Positions 22,263 through 33,409 of a stretch of DNA of 64,000 bases are shown here, in pieces. Under the pieces are notes generated by a model. The model saw only the letters and a list, made by a program, of their open reading frames with translations. It had not been told where the DNA came from and searched no databases. Origin of the DNA: Russula earlei (Eukaryota > Basidiomycota > Agaricomycetes > Russulales > Russulaceae); assembly GCA_025769875.1 (NCBI GenBank), contig JAGFNK010000047.1, forward strand, positions 119,430-183,429, written 5' to 3'. The position numbers were made by a program, and so were the translations under genes. Within the stretch, counting starts at the first letter, position 1. Every line of letters starts with the position of its first letter.

Positions 22263-23664
22263 TCAGCCTTCCCAAGGGAAGACAGTCACTGGGTGACCAA
22301 AGAGTTGTCGCGCCGCGAGGAATCCCTCAATAAATTTCGGAACAGGTTCCGATGGCCCGAGGTCCTCCAAGAAAATGTTCCGTAGCGCGGGTAAGACTTC
22401 TGCTACTCTTCCTTCCGCGAGCTCTTCCAGCGCTTCGCAGACACGTCGCCCAACTTGTTTGGAAAGGCGCAGATCCCTTACAGAAGCGAACGGATCTAGA
22501 AGTTCCAGCCATTGAGCGGTTTTCTACGTCATTTTCCCACGTGGAAGTACGATTCACGATGTCGAGCTCGAGCTGCACCAAAGTGGAGAGGAGGATCAGC
22601 GATGAATTGCAGACCTGGGCCAGCGATGAAAGCTGCCGATCCAACTCTCTGCACATGATTTCCAAGGAGAGATCTGGAGAATCATAAAGTTCCTCTCTGG
22701 AAATTGCCAATTCGACTGCGCGATCAGAAGCGTACACAGATGCTTTGTCACATGCCTTGAACGATTCGGTGTGACTGATCAACTGGTGAAGTTGTGGGAC
22801 GACAAAGTTGACGTCCGCGAAGAATTTTACATTGAGGTGGCCAAGAAGGGGAGCCTCGATTTGGGCTAGTAAATCTTCCAAGTACTCGTGGACGCCTCGG
22901 AACATGAGATGGTAGAGAGCGGGGAGGACAGAGCGTGTGAGCGGAGGTGGAAGTCGACTGGCTGGATCTGGGCGTGATCGATGGGAGTGGAAAGAAAGGT
23001 CAAGGGATTCAAGTCTGGACGTGACCGACAGGGCGGTGACCAAAGCCTGGGGCGAAAAGTAACCGGAATCAGGAATATCGAGAAGGGTAAGGCAGCAAAG
23101 GTGATGGGAAGTCGAAAGTAGTTTCGGGATTCCTGGAAACGAACAACTTTCCAACCAGAGATATTGCAGAAGTGGGGCTGATCCGCCTAAGAACGGATCC
23201 GGAACGGACGTCGCCGTATCTCCTTCCACCCAAATGTGCAGAGATGTCAGCTCCGGGAATGGTTTCTCCATCGCTGCCGCAAAGATTTCCCAATGTGAAG
23301 TTGGAATGCAGTACAAATGTATTTCACATATGCGATGGTAGTGCTCCGAGTCAAGGAAAGCGGTTATGTTTCCCCAGATCGAGGATGAATATATCGCCGG
23401 ACCTATCACCACTGGCAAGACTGACCAGATGTCCAGCATCTCAGACATCGGCCTTTCTCCTCCATACCGGAGTTGCAGGTTCAGGTGACGTGGCGACGCA
23501 AAGACGACATATCGCCATCTTTGACACACATGGACCAGTGTATACCATACGTTTGTCCTTATGCGCCAGCCATTCACATAGAAATGAAATATGTCCACGA
23601 GGACATCATCGGGGAGCGTGTTGATCGTTACCCGGCCGAAAATCGATGGGTTAGTGGTCGTCAT
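22263..23664 (-). pseudogene. F-box protein, copy 4 (single frameshift)
   Basis: The F-box is INTLPDDVLVDIFHFYV and TLVHVCQRWRYVVFASPRH. The body has LDIWSVLPVVIGPAIY, VPDPFLGGSAPLLQYLWL, SGYFSPQALVTALS and EYLEDLLAQIEAPLL. One extra base lies in the run of four T at 22520-22523 (the family has three), which diverts the last third into another frame. Removing it restores CEALEELAEGRVAEVLPAL and an end at HPVTVFPWEG, 467 codons in all from the ATG at 23664. It lacks the Val-Pro duplication of copies 2 and 3, so it represents the older state. Confidence 0.85.
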
Positions 23665-25480
23665 GGACGCTGTGAGAAAGCCATTAGTAGTTACTTCAGG
23701 GGTGATGACAATAGAGCTCTCTCGACGTACCCGCGAGGACGTAGCGTATGGGTGCCTCCTGTCAGTGTCGTTGTATAGCCTTACAGATAGGTTTACTTGT
23801 GACCGTGACCGAAGCATGTTCCTAAAATTCGCTCAGCATATCTCGGGTTAACGCGCTAGTATCACCATGCATGACTTGAACCTCGTCTACTAGGAACACT
23901 AGTAGGAAGCACAGGGAATATGTGAACGAGTGCTGCGCTCCCCTTTGAACCACAAGGCGATGAGCTGAGTAAGATCCATCTCCCATCTGCATCCACTTCA
24001 CCTTCAGCATTGCCCAACTGCCGACCATGACCGACAAAGATAAAGGTCTCCACACTCACACCCGGTTCAATCCCAAGGCATGGCCTCCCCCGCCCATCAG
24101 GTGAGCTCGGAGCCATTCCCGCCCTCAGGCTTCCATCCACGCGTCCGTCCGTTTGCCTCGCGTTCGCTACAGCGCATCCGTGTGACATCTCGACTTCCGC
24201 GCCCTCGAGCCCGTGTCGACCGAATCCCCGTCTCCACCATGCAACATGTCCTGTTGCAGTGCACCTCATTCACTCTCCGCGGCCGACGATTTTCCAACTT
24301 GTGATCCAGGCCGTGATCTCTGCGCTGCTCGGTATGCCACGAGTGCTAGTCACATCTACGAGATGTGAGTAGTTGTGATCGTCTGCACGTAGCCGATTCG
24401 CCGATCAACAACGCCGGCCACAGACGCACGCCAATCACGCCAGGACGCACGAATCGGGGGACGTCATGCCGCGATTCGCGTCATCAGAGAAGGTGCGTGT
24501 TACTCCTGCTCCCCATTTGCCATCCCCTCTTTCCGCACCCTCCGTTCTTCCAACTTGGGGATTATCTGTCTCACCTTTACCAGCTCATCCCGATCCCGCT
24601 CCGAATGTAGCGGTGACCGCCCCGTGTCTCCGTGTGCTCGTGCCTTTCCACCGTGAGGACTCGTCGTCGTGATCATTCCCGCGTGCGCCGTTAGATGATG
24701 ATCGTGACGATGGGCCCCGCCGGGCCATCTGCGTTTGTATTCTCCACCGCGACCCGGTCGCCTACCCACCGCTCCAGCTCGCGCGTCACGCGTCAGGTAC
24801 CGGGAAGCGCTGACCCGCTCCCGGCGAATATCACGCACCTAGAACCGGATGTCCTTATGTATCGTGGGGCTTGACATTGCCGACACAAGTACCCCCAGCG
24901 ACGACGATGCGTTCGAACGGGGTAGGACGGCACAACAAACGGCTTTGGGGCAGCCGTCATGAGCCCCAGCTTGTACGGTAATGTCTCGGAGTGGTCGGCG
25001 GCATCGCCTTCGCCACTGCCGGGCGCACCCAAGGGCAACCAATCCGGCACGACAAATGCGCCAGTGAAGCTCCCGAAGCGTCCAATGGAGGAGGACCGGC
25101 AATGGTGCTGCCCAACAGTAACAAGTCAAGGGCATCCTTGCAGCCTACCGTAATGCCAAAGGCTCAGTACCCAACAGAGCGCAGGCCGATGGTTTAGCGG
25201 GTCCGGGGTCGCGCGAGTGAAATCGTGGAGCTGGCTTGACCGATGAATAGAAGAAAGAGGAAAAAGCGAACCTCAACGAGGCGTGGATCGTGGAAGTAAT
25301 GGCTCGACTGGGTGAAAAAAAGAATATCGAGATGTTTGAGATGTTGACGGAGACGGTTCTTCTCAGGGGCTTTCTCAGCCGAACGAAAGGGGACAAGAAC
25401 GACACTGTTAAATGAAAGAGTACCTGAGGTGCTTATATACAAAGAGGAGTACAGGGAGAAGTGTGATAATCGACATGATG
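23665..25480 (+). pseudogene. Unknown unit gene, copy d, in a truncated F-box unit
   Basis: This is the best-preserved 5' end of the unit gene: an ATG at 24027 opens MTDKDKGLHTHTRFNPKAWP, followed by a GTGAGC donor-like site. Later pieces are HSPRPTIFQLVIQAVISALL, APNVAVTAPCLRVLVPF, GGIAFATAGRTQGQPIRH and the tail SNGGGPAMVLPNSNKS at about 25080, after which the frame is lost. The unit's 3' flank reaches about 25470 (acaaagaggagtacagggaga) but no F-box gene follows; transposon debris takes its place. Confidence 0.5.
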
Positions 25481-25864
25481 AAAGGAAACAGACAGGCTCA
25501 ATGAATGGGAGTGGACGTGGATGTGTGGCAATGCTCCAGAATGGTAAAGGTGTCAAAGACAGAGGAGCATCTGCCAGTGGACCAAATTGTGGGAACAAGT
25601 GGACACTACATACGATAGTGTTCACCGGGATAATGCCTGCAGATCACCACCCATTTTGAATCAATCTAGATACCCTATACATATGATGGACATGATCTGG
25701 CATGACTGGAAGCTGTGAGAACCATTCAATGTACGCAAGGTGAGTTGGAGGTGTGATGTCTGGGGATGGGAAGACATTGCAGATAGCTTTACTCAGTATC
25801 TGGAGAACTACACATACTTGCGCAACTTGATCCTCTTGGGTAACAGTCAGCTTAGGTTATACAT
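25481..25864. other. Junction and non-coding end of the Plavaka relic
   Basis: Base composition shifts here from CpG-containing F-box unit sequence to CpG-poor transposon sequence. It presumably holds the 3' terminal region of the Plavaka-type element, but I could not identify its terminal inverted repeat. Confidence 0.4.
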
Positions 25865-26348
25865 TCACAAGAATTGCTTACTATGTGTGCCATCACAAAC
25901 AAGAACAGTATTGAATCTTGCTGGTAGGATATGCCCATGTGAATCGGATTGTTGTGGCTCCACATGCACCAAGTCAATTGACTCTGTTTGGTCAGTGTCA
26001 TTATCACTAGCCATGAACTTGATCCGATAAAAGACTTGGACACCACAGAATGGGATTAGTGTATTTGCTGGCTGTTTGCACAATGTTGCCGTTGAGGCAT
26101 CAGGGTTGTTAACCTGAGCAATGAAATCAGCCAGGGCATCTTGAAAGTCAATTGTGCTGTACATCTTAGCAAGATCATCGAATGATACCGACTTCATTGT
26201 GGGGTTATGTGCCATCTTGAGAATGCTGAGACATGTCTGCAAGGGACCAATTGATGTCCTGATGTCAGCATCACATTGCTCACCCTGCTGCTGCCGCTTA
26301 ATGGATGCCATGTGCTGGTGGACTTTCTTGCGATGCTCCAACCATGTG

Positions 26349-27177
26349 TGTTACAAACCAAGGCCAAGTCCTGACCACATATTGTCCAATCTCACTCAGA
26401 AGAAACCCCTCTCGTGTTACATCATCAATCCACTTCTATTTCATGGGCTACTCTCCCTGTGGTACAAGATATCGCTGTTGCAAAGGTGCTATAACATGAC
26501 TAGACACCTATTTCCTAATCGGGTAATCATCGCGTGGCAACCACATGGTCACTCAGCCACCAAGGACCCGATACAGCAGCATGGACTCCTATAACTCATT
26601 GCATAACTCAGATGACATCATTTAGCTCCAATGACATCATGGCTGACTGAGTGACCCCACACTGACATCATCTGCTCACCAAGCATTCCACAGTGACATC
26701 ATAATGATGTCATTGCTCCACAATGATCAGTAATATGCTCAGTAAGCCCTAAACCTGACACTAGCAAGTTTATGCCTCTATAACCCTATTGGATGGCACC
26801 AGAAGGTCTAGAATAGTTCCTGTTCTTTGTAATTGACCATGTACACAGTATATAAGCCCCAATGTAGCATGGCAGTCGTCAGACTGTCCATTTGTGATAC
26901 TCTCATCCTCCTGGGTAATCCCCTGCGACTGCTCAGTTTAAAGTCTTCCCTCGTCCTCAAGGTACTCTTCAATGACCACCTTGTCTAAAGCCTCTTCACT
27001 GCACTGGCCTCCAACCTTCACCTCTGCCTCCTGCAACATGTACCAGTCACCATCTGGTACATTCTAGTCATTTGGCTTGTCCTCTTGTTCAACGCCATCT
27101 ATGCCACATACCATCTGTTCCGACCCTTGCCCACTTGCTCCTGAGTCTTTAATGATCAGCAGTACAGTGTCTTGACA
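26349..27177 (+). repeat. Solo LTR, family C (829 bp)
   Basis: It starts TGTTACAAACCAAGGCC and ends GTGTCTTGACA, flanked by the 5-bp duplication ATGTG (26344-26348 and 27178-27182). Its length equals the family C LTRs at 33410 and 62635. It contains the promoter box gtatataagcccc near 26846. It is inserted in the Plavaka transposase frame. Confidence 0.9.
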
Positions 27178-27475
27178 ATGTGGTCATCTGTGAGTACTCA
27201 TCCTTGTGGTTTGTGGCATGGTATGCATCCTTTGCAAAATCTATGTGAAGATGCTTGAATTTGTTCTGTATTATAGTTGTCAGTTGTGCCAAAATACATG
27301 ATTGAGGACCAATAGTGAAGGAGACTGTGGGTTTTTGAGATGTTAAAGTCATCCCTGTGTACCGAGGTCAACAAAGACTGCCTTATTCTCATGGAAGGGT
27401 TCGAGCACGTCCTGAAGGCAGGTAAGAGTACCACTCATATGGCTTGGGTACTGTGCCAAGTACAAGAAGTCAAGC

Positions 27476-28305
27476 TGTCAAGACACGTACTGCTGATCAC
27501 TAAGGACTCAGGAGCAGGTGGGCAAGGGTCGGAACAGATGGTACATGGCGTAGGCAGCGTTGAACAGGAGGATGAGCCAAATGACTAGAATGTACCAGAT
27601 GGGGACTGGTACATGTTGCAGGAGGCAGAGGTGAAGACTGGAGGCCAGTGCAGCAAAGGGGCTTTAGACAAGGCGGTTGTTGAAGAGTACCTTGAGGACG
27701 AGGGGAGACTTTAGACTGAGCAGTCGTGGGGGAGTACCCAGGAAGATGAGAGTATCACAAATGGACAGTCTGACGACTGCCATGCTACATTGGGGCTTAT
27801 ATACTGTGTACAGGATTGATTACAAAGAACTGGAACTATTCTAGACTCCTTGGTTCCATCCAATAGGACTACAGGGGCATAAACTCGCTTGTGTCAGGTT
27901 TCAGGCTTACTGAGTGTATTACTGATCATTGTGGAGCGATGACATCTCTACAATGTCATTAGTGGAGTACTTAGTGAGCCCATGAGGTCATTGTGGAGTC
28001 ACTCAGTCAGCTATGATGTCATTGGAGCTAAATGATGTCATATGAGTTATGCAATGAGTTATAGGAGTTCATGCTGCTATTTTGGGTCCCTGGTGGCTGA
28101 GTGGCCATGTGGCTGCCACGCAATGATTACCTGAATTAGGAAATGGGTACCTGGTCGAGTTATAGTGCCTTTGCAATGGCGATATCTTGCATCGCAGAAG
28201 GAGTAGCCCAAGAAACAGAAGTGTGTTGGTAATGCAAAATGAGAGAGGTCTTTCTTGAGTGAAATAGGACAATATATGGCCAGGACCTGGCCTTGGTTTG
28301 TAACA
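27476..28305 (-). repeat. Solo LTR, family C (830 bp), opposite orientation
   Basis: On the minus strand it starts TGTTACAAACC and ends GTGTCTTGACA, flanked by CAAGC on both sides (27471-27475 and 28306-28310). Together with the LTR at 26349 it forms an inverted repeat with arms of about 830 bp and a 298-bp spacer made of transposase sequence. Confidence 0.9.
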
Positions 28306-28610
28306 CAAGCAGTGTGCACACTACTTTGCTGACATGCATTGATGCATGGCCACTGAGAAGAGGGATATTGAAAATGACCCTGAGGAGAACACAACAGATA
28401 TCTTTGTGTTCCTGTCCTGAAACATAAGACAGCAATGTTATGTCTTTGGTAAAGAGCATAATGCTGTGATTTGGGGGTAACAGGCAGCAGCATCAGTTGA
28501 TTGGTGCTGATCCAAAGACAGTTGGGCTCATTAGCCATGCGAATAAGATGCTTCATAACACCCTGAAGTAGTTGATGAAGGATATCAGGGGTGATCAACA
28601 TGAAAGTGAA

Positions 28611-30596
28611 TCAAGACTGGTTGAGACGGTGTAGCGAGTCTGGGGACGCGTGAGTGAGATTGTAAGGCTGACTGGTCCAAGGTAATAGGAGAGGAGAGAG
28701 GGGAGGGGAGCAGTCCCAGCTGGAATGCTGAGCGCAGACATGGACACGAAGATTGCGTGGCGGTGGTGTTGACTTGTGGTGGTGGCAGTGTGGTCGTCTC
28801 CATTGCAGGTGGTGGCAGCAGGCATGGACGAGGAGCGAAGGCATAGGCAGTGAGCGTGAGTTTGTAGATAGAGATGTAGGTGGCGAGGACTTGAGAAAGA
28901 GGATGCATGGGGCAGCTTGCGCGGGGGTGGGATCTGTCATCTTGTGGCGGCGGTGGTGGCGGGGTCGTCTCCACTGCAGGTGTCGGCAGCAGATGTGGGC
29001 AAGAGCACGCGAATGGATGGGGAGGCAATGTGGGAGGCAGTGTGCAGTGTGCTGTTGGTGTCGGTGACTGCTTCTCCTGCAGCGGCAGTGTGGCAGCGGC
29101 TTCTGCTCCTGTTGTGGCGTGTCATGGCTAAGTTTGTGGCCAAGGCCTTCTTGGTCTTCTGGGGTGGTGCTGGTGGCGAGGGGTTGCAACAGTGCGGCGG
29201 TGCTGGTGTCATGCGAAACTACTAAAGCGGTGGCTGAGACTGAGAAGACTGAGGCTGAGACTGAGAAGGTGGCGGCGGACTGAGCTGGTGCGATGGTGGA
29301 GGCGGATGGGGTGGAGGCGATGACTGAGGGCGATGCAGGGGCAACAGCGGCTGTGGCTGACAAGGGTGTGGCGGCGGTGGCTTGTGAGACGGTGGAGGCA
29401 GTGGCAGCGTGTGGTGCTAAGATGTCGGTGGCTGAGGCTGAGGCTATGGCGGCAGCTGACGAGACTAAGGTGGCTGGAAAGGCTAAGAGCGCGGTGGCGG
29501 CGGTTGACTGATCTGAAGCTGGGGTGACGGAGACAGCTGGCAAAACTAGGGGCATGGTGGTGGCAGCTGAGACTGAGAATGCTGAGGCCGAGGGCAGGGT
29601 GGAGATGGCAGTGGCTGGCGATGCTGGTGCTATGATGGACTGGGCTGAACTGACGAGTATGGGCGAGGCTAAGATGGAGACTGATGTGAAGTTGGCGGCT
29701 GGCATGACTGAGGCTACTGTGGCGACGGACGAGGCGACGGACAAGACTGAGGGCGATGAGACAACTGAGGGTGTGGGAGCGGATGAGATGAAGGTGGGGG
29801 TGGCAGACAAGGCTGCGAGGGCTGAAGTGGCGGGCAGTGCTAAAATGTCTGTGGGTGAGGTTGAGATGGTGGTTGTGCATGGAGCTGAGACAGTGGCTAT
29901 AGCAGGCAACACTGAGGGCATGGGAGCTTGTTGGGAAAAGATGGGGACAGTGGCGATAGGCAATGTCATGGCTGAGGCTACGGCAGTGGGGACAGATGAG
30001 GTGGCAATGATGGCGAATGCGGGCGATGCTGGGACGGTGAGGGCAGGTGGAGCCAAGGTGATGATGGCTGGCAAGTCGAGGATGGTGGCGGTGAATGAGG
30101 TGACGGGAATGGCGGACAAGGTGGGAACCGCAGGGACGATGGGCAAGGCAGGCGAGGCGGAGGTGATGGTGCACGATGTAGGGACGGAGGCTGGAGCGGG
30201 CATGGGCGCAGGGTATGTGTAGTCGTCTTTGTCTTCATCTGCAGAGCAGAGTTGGCGTTCCCACTGAATGTCACAGGGACACTGAGAGAATATCTTGACT
30301 AGTGTGTTGAATACTTCTCGGAAATCGACAAAGTGCCTCTGCTGTTCATTCGGGCGCCAGGGGCCAAGACATTGGGAGACCATCTGGCAGTTGTCCAGGT
30401 GGAGTCCGAGCCAGAATGACTCGTCGCAATCTTCGTAGCACAGGTGGCACACATGGATGAGGGGACTGCAGATTGCCCTGAAACTCCGGTAGTATTCATC
30501 TATGTCTTCCTGGTCATGCATGTGGAGTCTTGATGAGGAGGCAATAAGGTCCTCCAGATCCCACTTGAGCTTGAGGTATTCTAACTGAGTCAGCAT
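28611..30596 (-). pseudogene. Gag-like ORF and LTR end of family A
   Basis: A single open frame of 661 codons begins MLTQLEYLKLKWDLEDLI, then DIDEYYRSFRAICSPLI and HFVDFREVFNTLVKIF, a pattern I know from gag-like proteins of agaricomycete LTR elements. The middle 350 residues are low-complexity Ala/Ser/Thr/Val/Pro. The end runs through the last 100 bases of a family A LTR (terminal CTCGCTACA at 28630-28638), so the natural C-terminus is lost. CpG dinucleotides are moderately depleted. It has no pol part; it is a relic or a non-autonomous element. Confidence 0.6.
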
Positions 30597-31188
30597 GCTG
30601 ACAGAGTGCGGTGCGTGGTGAAGACAGATGGCAGGTCGACGCAGGCAGTGTGACTGGTGCAGCTGCGACTGTGGGTGTGGAGGGCCAAATGCAAGTTGGA
30701 AGGGAGTGGTGCGACTGATGCGGCTGAGACAGTGGGTGTGGTGGGAATGAGGGCAAAGGATGGTCAGAATGGAGAGGTGAGAGGGGCAATGAGTGGCTGG
30801 CCATCACTCCAATCACACTAGAAACAATGTTGCACACCACAACACTTGAGTCAAAAACACTATGGGGCTGCCTCAAGACAGCCCATGGGTACAACATGAG
30901 GGAAAAATAATGGATATAGACCATGATTTTGAGTTGTAATTCATCTAATACACATGTGGAGGTGGCTTGAGTCCAGCTCCACCAATTCTCACTCAAATCT
31001 CTTGAAAGCAATGGGGCAGCCTAGCCCTCATTCAGGCGATTCAGGGACAATAAATTTCATATGAATTGAAGCAGTTTTGAGGGAGATATTTATCCCACAT
31101 GTTTGAGGGGGTTTCTGTGCTGATTTGGGTGGAATTCAAGTGTGCTGAAAATGGCAATAAGTCGTAGATGGTAGAATTGGACAGTGAG
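30597..31188. other. Non-coding between two retroelement relics
   Basis: No recognisable frame. The first 200 bases on the minus strand continue upstream of the gag-like start. The boundary between the family A relic and the family C internal region lies somewhere here but no LTR end was found. Confidence 0.4.
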
Positions 31189-31662
31189 TCAATAGTAGCT
31201 GATGTATGTCCAAGCTAGATAGAACAGATGATATCCTGTTCTTAGGGAATGAACAATGAAGTGGTGACATGGTTGGATGATCCTAGTCCAGAGGTTTAAT
31301 TCACTAGAATGCAGGGATTGATATTCTACTGGTTGTCCTGTGATGTTCTTTGCTTGAGCAAGGTGCCAATATAATAATTGTTGCTGTGCTGGTGGTAGAA
31401 GTTGACTGAGGGTTTCAAGGTATACTGTGTGTTCATTGTGGCTTAGAAGTTGTCCGAATGGCAAGACTCCAAGGAATTCTTTGACAGCAAGGTGGGGAAA
31501 ATCTTTGTGAGGAGGTTCAACTTCTGGTACATCATGTAAGTTGGTTAAGCTGTTAACAGGGAATGCAGTAGAGGTCCAAGTTTGAAAATGATTGAGGCCT
31601 AAGACTTGTCTAGTGATGGCATCTTCTTCTTTGTCTTCTTCTAAGGCATATTCTTGCGGCAC
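31189..31662 (-). CDS. Unrecognised ORF inside family C element (second ORF)
   Basis: This is an open frame of 157 codons (MPQEYALEEDKEEDAITRQV...). It is acidic at the start with a hydrophobic, aromatic-rich end (TGYHLFYLAWTYISYY). I know no family for it. It lies just downstream of the first unknown ORF on the same strand, separated by 70 bp, so both probably belonged to one element. No codon-level comparison with another copy is possible inside the window. Confidence 0.35.
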   Translation of the reverse strand: MPQEYALEEDKEEDAITRQVLGLNHFQTWTSTAFPVNSLTNLHDVPEVEPPHKDFPHLAVKEFLGVLPFGQLLSHNEHTVYLETLSQLLPPAQQQLLYWHLAQAKNITGQPVEYQSLHSSELNLWTRIIQPCHHFIVHSLRTGYHLFYLAWTYISYY

Positions 31663-31732
31663 TTTAGTTAAGACAAAGACAAGAAACTTTATTTGATCTT
31701 TATTGAAGTGTTACAAGGGTGGTTCTTACATT

Positions 31733-33409
31733 TTAAGAACTGTGCACAAGATCTATGGTCTGTAAACGATAATTCTTGATTAACTCGAGAGGGTTGGCAG
31801 GGACACGAGACAAGAAGCAGAAGTGAAGTTGCTGAGGGTTAAACCATATGGTGTCGACTGTATAGGTTGAGTAGTAGCGCAAGGATGCATGGTTACTTCC
31901 TTCCTCAAAGTGTAAGTAACCATACGCAAAGGCTAGATGTCCGTCCAAGAAGTTGTGTATGATAGATAAGCAAAAGGAGCCTTTGTACGCAGGATGGTAA
32001 ATGGGGAGTAAAGTAAGAAGCTTTCTAAACAAAGTGTTAAAGACATAGGTGAGGTGTCCAAGGGGAAAGTCCACATCCAGGGCATGTATTCCTACAGAGG
32101 AACAGATGCCAAAAGGGGTGAGGTTATACTGGGTGGCAAGGGCAGAGTTGGAAGGTTCCACCACAAAAGTGTGGATGATGCGAGCATGGAAGGCAGTGGT
32201 GTAGGTGTCTGTGAAGGTGCGACGACTTAACTGTTCTGTGGTAGGGATGTGTGATATGTGGTCTTGGTAGTTTAAATTGTGGAGGGGTTGCCACTGCTTG
32301 TGGGAATGACTGGTGGTGGGAAGGACAAAGTACTGGTGAGGGTGGAATCAGAATGCTGCACAAGGGGGACGGTTGAGGAAGCCTTCAGGCAAGGGAGGGC
32401 GGTCTGCTTGCTGTTGCTCGTTGTAAGGAGGATTATGGCTGGCCACGAAATCACGTGCGGAAACGCGACGCGACACGACGTGACGCCTATCCTCTCCCTT
32501 GCCTCAGCTCGCTTTCATCCCTTGCCAACAGCTGCACACACACATGCACGCACCCGCGACCTCTCTTGTGCCCAACTTCAAGCCCTTTCTACCAACCACG
32601 CGTATGCCAAACGCTCACAAGACACGATTGCGTGCCAGGCTGTCCGCCACCGACCGCATTGCAGCCCTTGCCACCGACCACGCACCGACCTCACGAGCAC
32701 GCCTACCACCTCACACCCGACGTCAAGACCCGGACGACCGCATCGCCCACCCATCGCCATACGCGCACGCACCCCACGCTCCGGCACACGCGACGCGTTT
32801 CTGCGTTGAGCCTTTCACGATCGCCTAGACCGCCTCGCCCGGTCTCGATTGCCTTTCAAGACTCTACTTCCTTTCATCATCTCATTTCCTTTCATTACAT
32901 GCCCCCTCTTACTACTCCCCTTCTTGTATATAAAACACCTAGCTACCTTGTAGTAAAAAAGGAGAAGTCCAGTGGAATCAGAATCTTTTCCCCCTCATCT
33001 GTCCACCTCTGCCTGAACCAGAACGACTGCGCGCGACCACTTGTTCCTCCTCTCCCCCCCTCCTCTACTCTTTCTGCTTGGACCGGTCAGCCTTACGATC
33101 TCACTCGCACGTCACCGGACGCGCTACATCGTTCTGTACTGGTGGAGGGGTACCAACAGGGACGAAGTCACCTGGAATCGGCTGGGCAGTGGCAGGGGAA
33201 GATGGTGGGACTACTGGGGAGTCAATGACACTGAGGGCCGATGAAGTATGGATAGGATCAAAGCTTTCAGTGAGGAACCAGAGGGTGGTGCGTGGAGTTG
33301 GTTGAAAAGGAGAAGGAAGATGCAGGGGGGTATTGACAAGAGTGGGAGAGATGGGAGTGGACACTTGAGCATTGGCTGGTCAATACAGGAATGATGAGAG
33401 ACTGTCCAG
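31733..33409 (-). pseudogene. Unrecognised first ORF of family C element, split by a solo LTR
   Basis: Read from 33409 down to 33129 and from 32421 to 31733, this is the same coding sequence as 63464-64000 at the other end of the window. Shared phrases are IPGDF.PVGTPPP, NEQQQ, PPLPEGFL, FTDTYTT and HTFVVEP. It then continues through SVGIHALDVDFPLGHLTYVF, GHLAFAYGYLHFEEGSNHAS and FCFLSRVPANPLELIKNYR to a stop at 31733. No retroviral gag, protease or polymerase motif is visible. The copy carries at least one TGA where the sister copy has CGG (Arg). Function unknown. Confidence 0.6.
32422..33128 (+). repeat. Solo LTR, family A (707 bp)
   Basis: It runs from TGTAAGGAGGATTATGGCTG to ACGCGCTACA, flanked by TCGT on both sides (32418-32421 and 33129-33132). 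It has a promoter box cttgtatataaaac near 32922-32935. The uninterrupted target is seen at about 63736-63755, which proves the insertion point. Unlike the family C element around it, it is not CpG-depleted, which suggests a recent arrival. Confidence 0.92.

Larger units (their letters stand above)
25865..28601 (-). pseudogene. Plavaka/KDZ-type transposase relic, split by two solo LTRs
   Basis: Three minus-strand pieces make one transposase fragment: 28601-28306, 27475-27178 and 26348-25865. In order they carry LITPDILHQLLQGVMKHLI, SGQEHKDICCVLL, FLYLAQYPSHMSGTL, LEPFHENKAVFVDLG, DDFNISKTHSLLHYWSSIMY, FGTTDNYNTEQ, HIDFAKDAYHATNHKDEYSQ, MTTWLEHRKKVHQH, LIPFCGVQVFYRIKF and SIDLVHVEP...ILPARFNTVLV. 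These are hallmarks of Plavaka elements of agaricomycetes. Joining the pieces across the inserts restores continuous protein at both junctions (VCTLL-DFLYLAQ and QMTTW-LEHRK). Internal frameshifts and low CpG show it was inactive. The N-terminal half is absent, cut near 28605. Confidence 0.85.

Noticed and set aside
26305..26594. Plus-strand frames over the family C LTR
   Set aside because: They fall within the solo LTR (from 26349) and are not conserved as protein in the other copies.
29524..30222. 232-codon Met/Ala/Glu-rich plus-strand frame
   Set aside because: It is the exact antisense of the Ala/Ser/Val-rich part of the gag-like frame and has no independent feature.
28611..30596. 661-codon open frame as a host gene
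   Set aside because: Its start resembles LTR-element gag proteins, its middle is low-complexity, its end runs through a family A LTR terminus, and a second broken copy exists at 15.2-16.8 kb.
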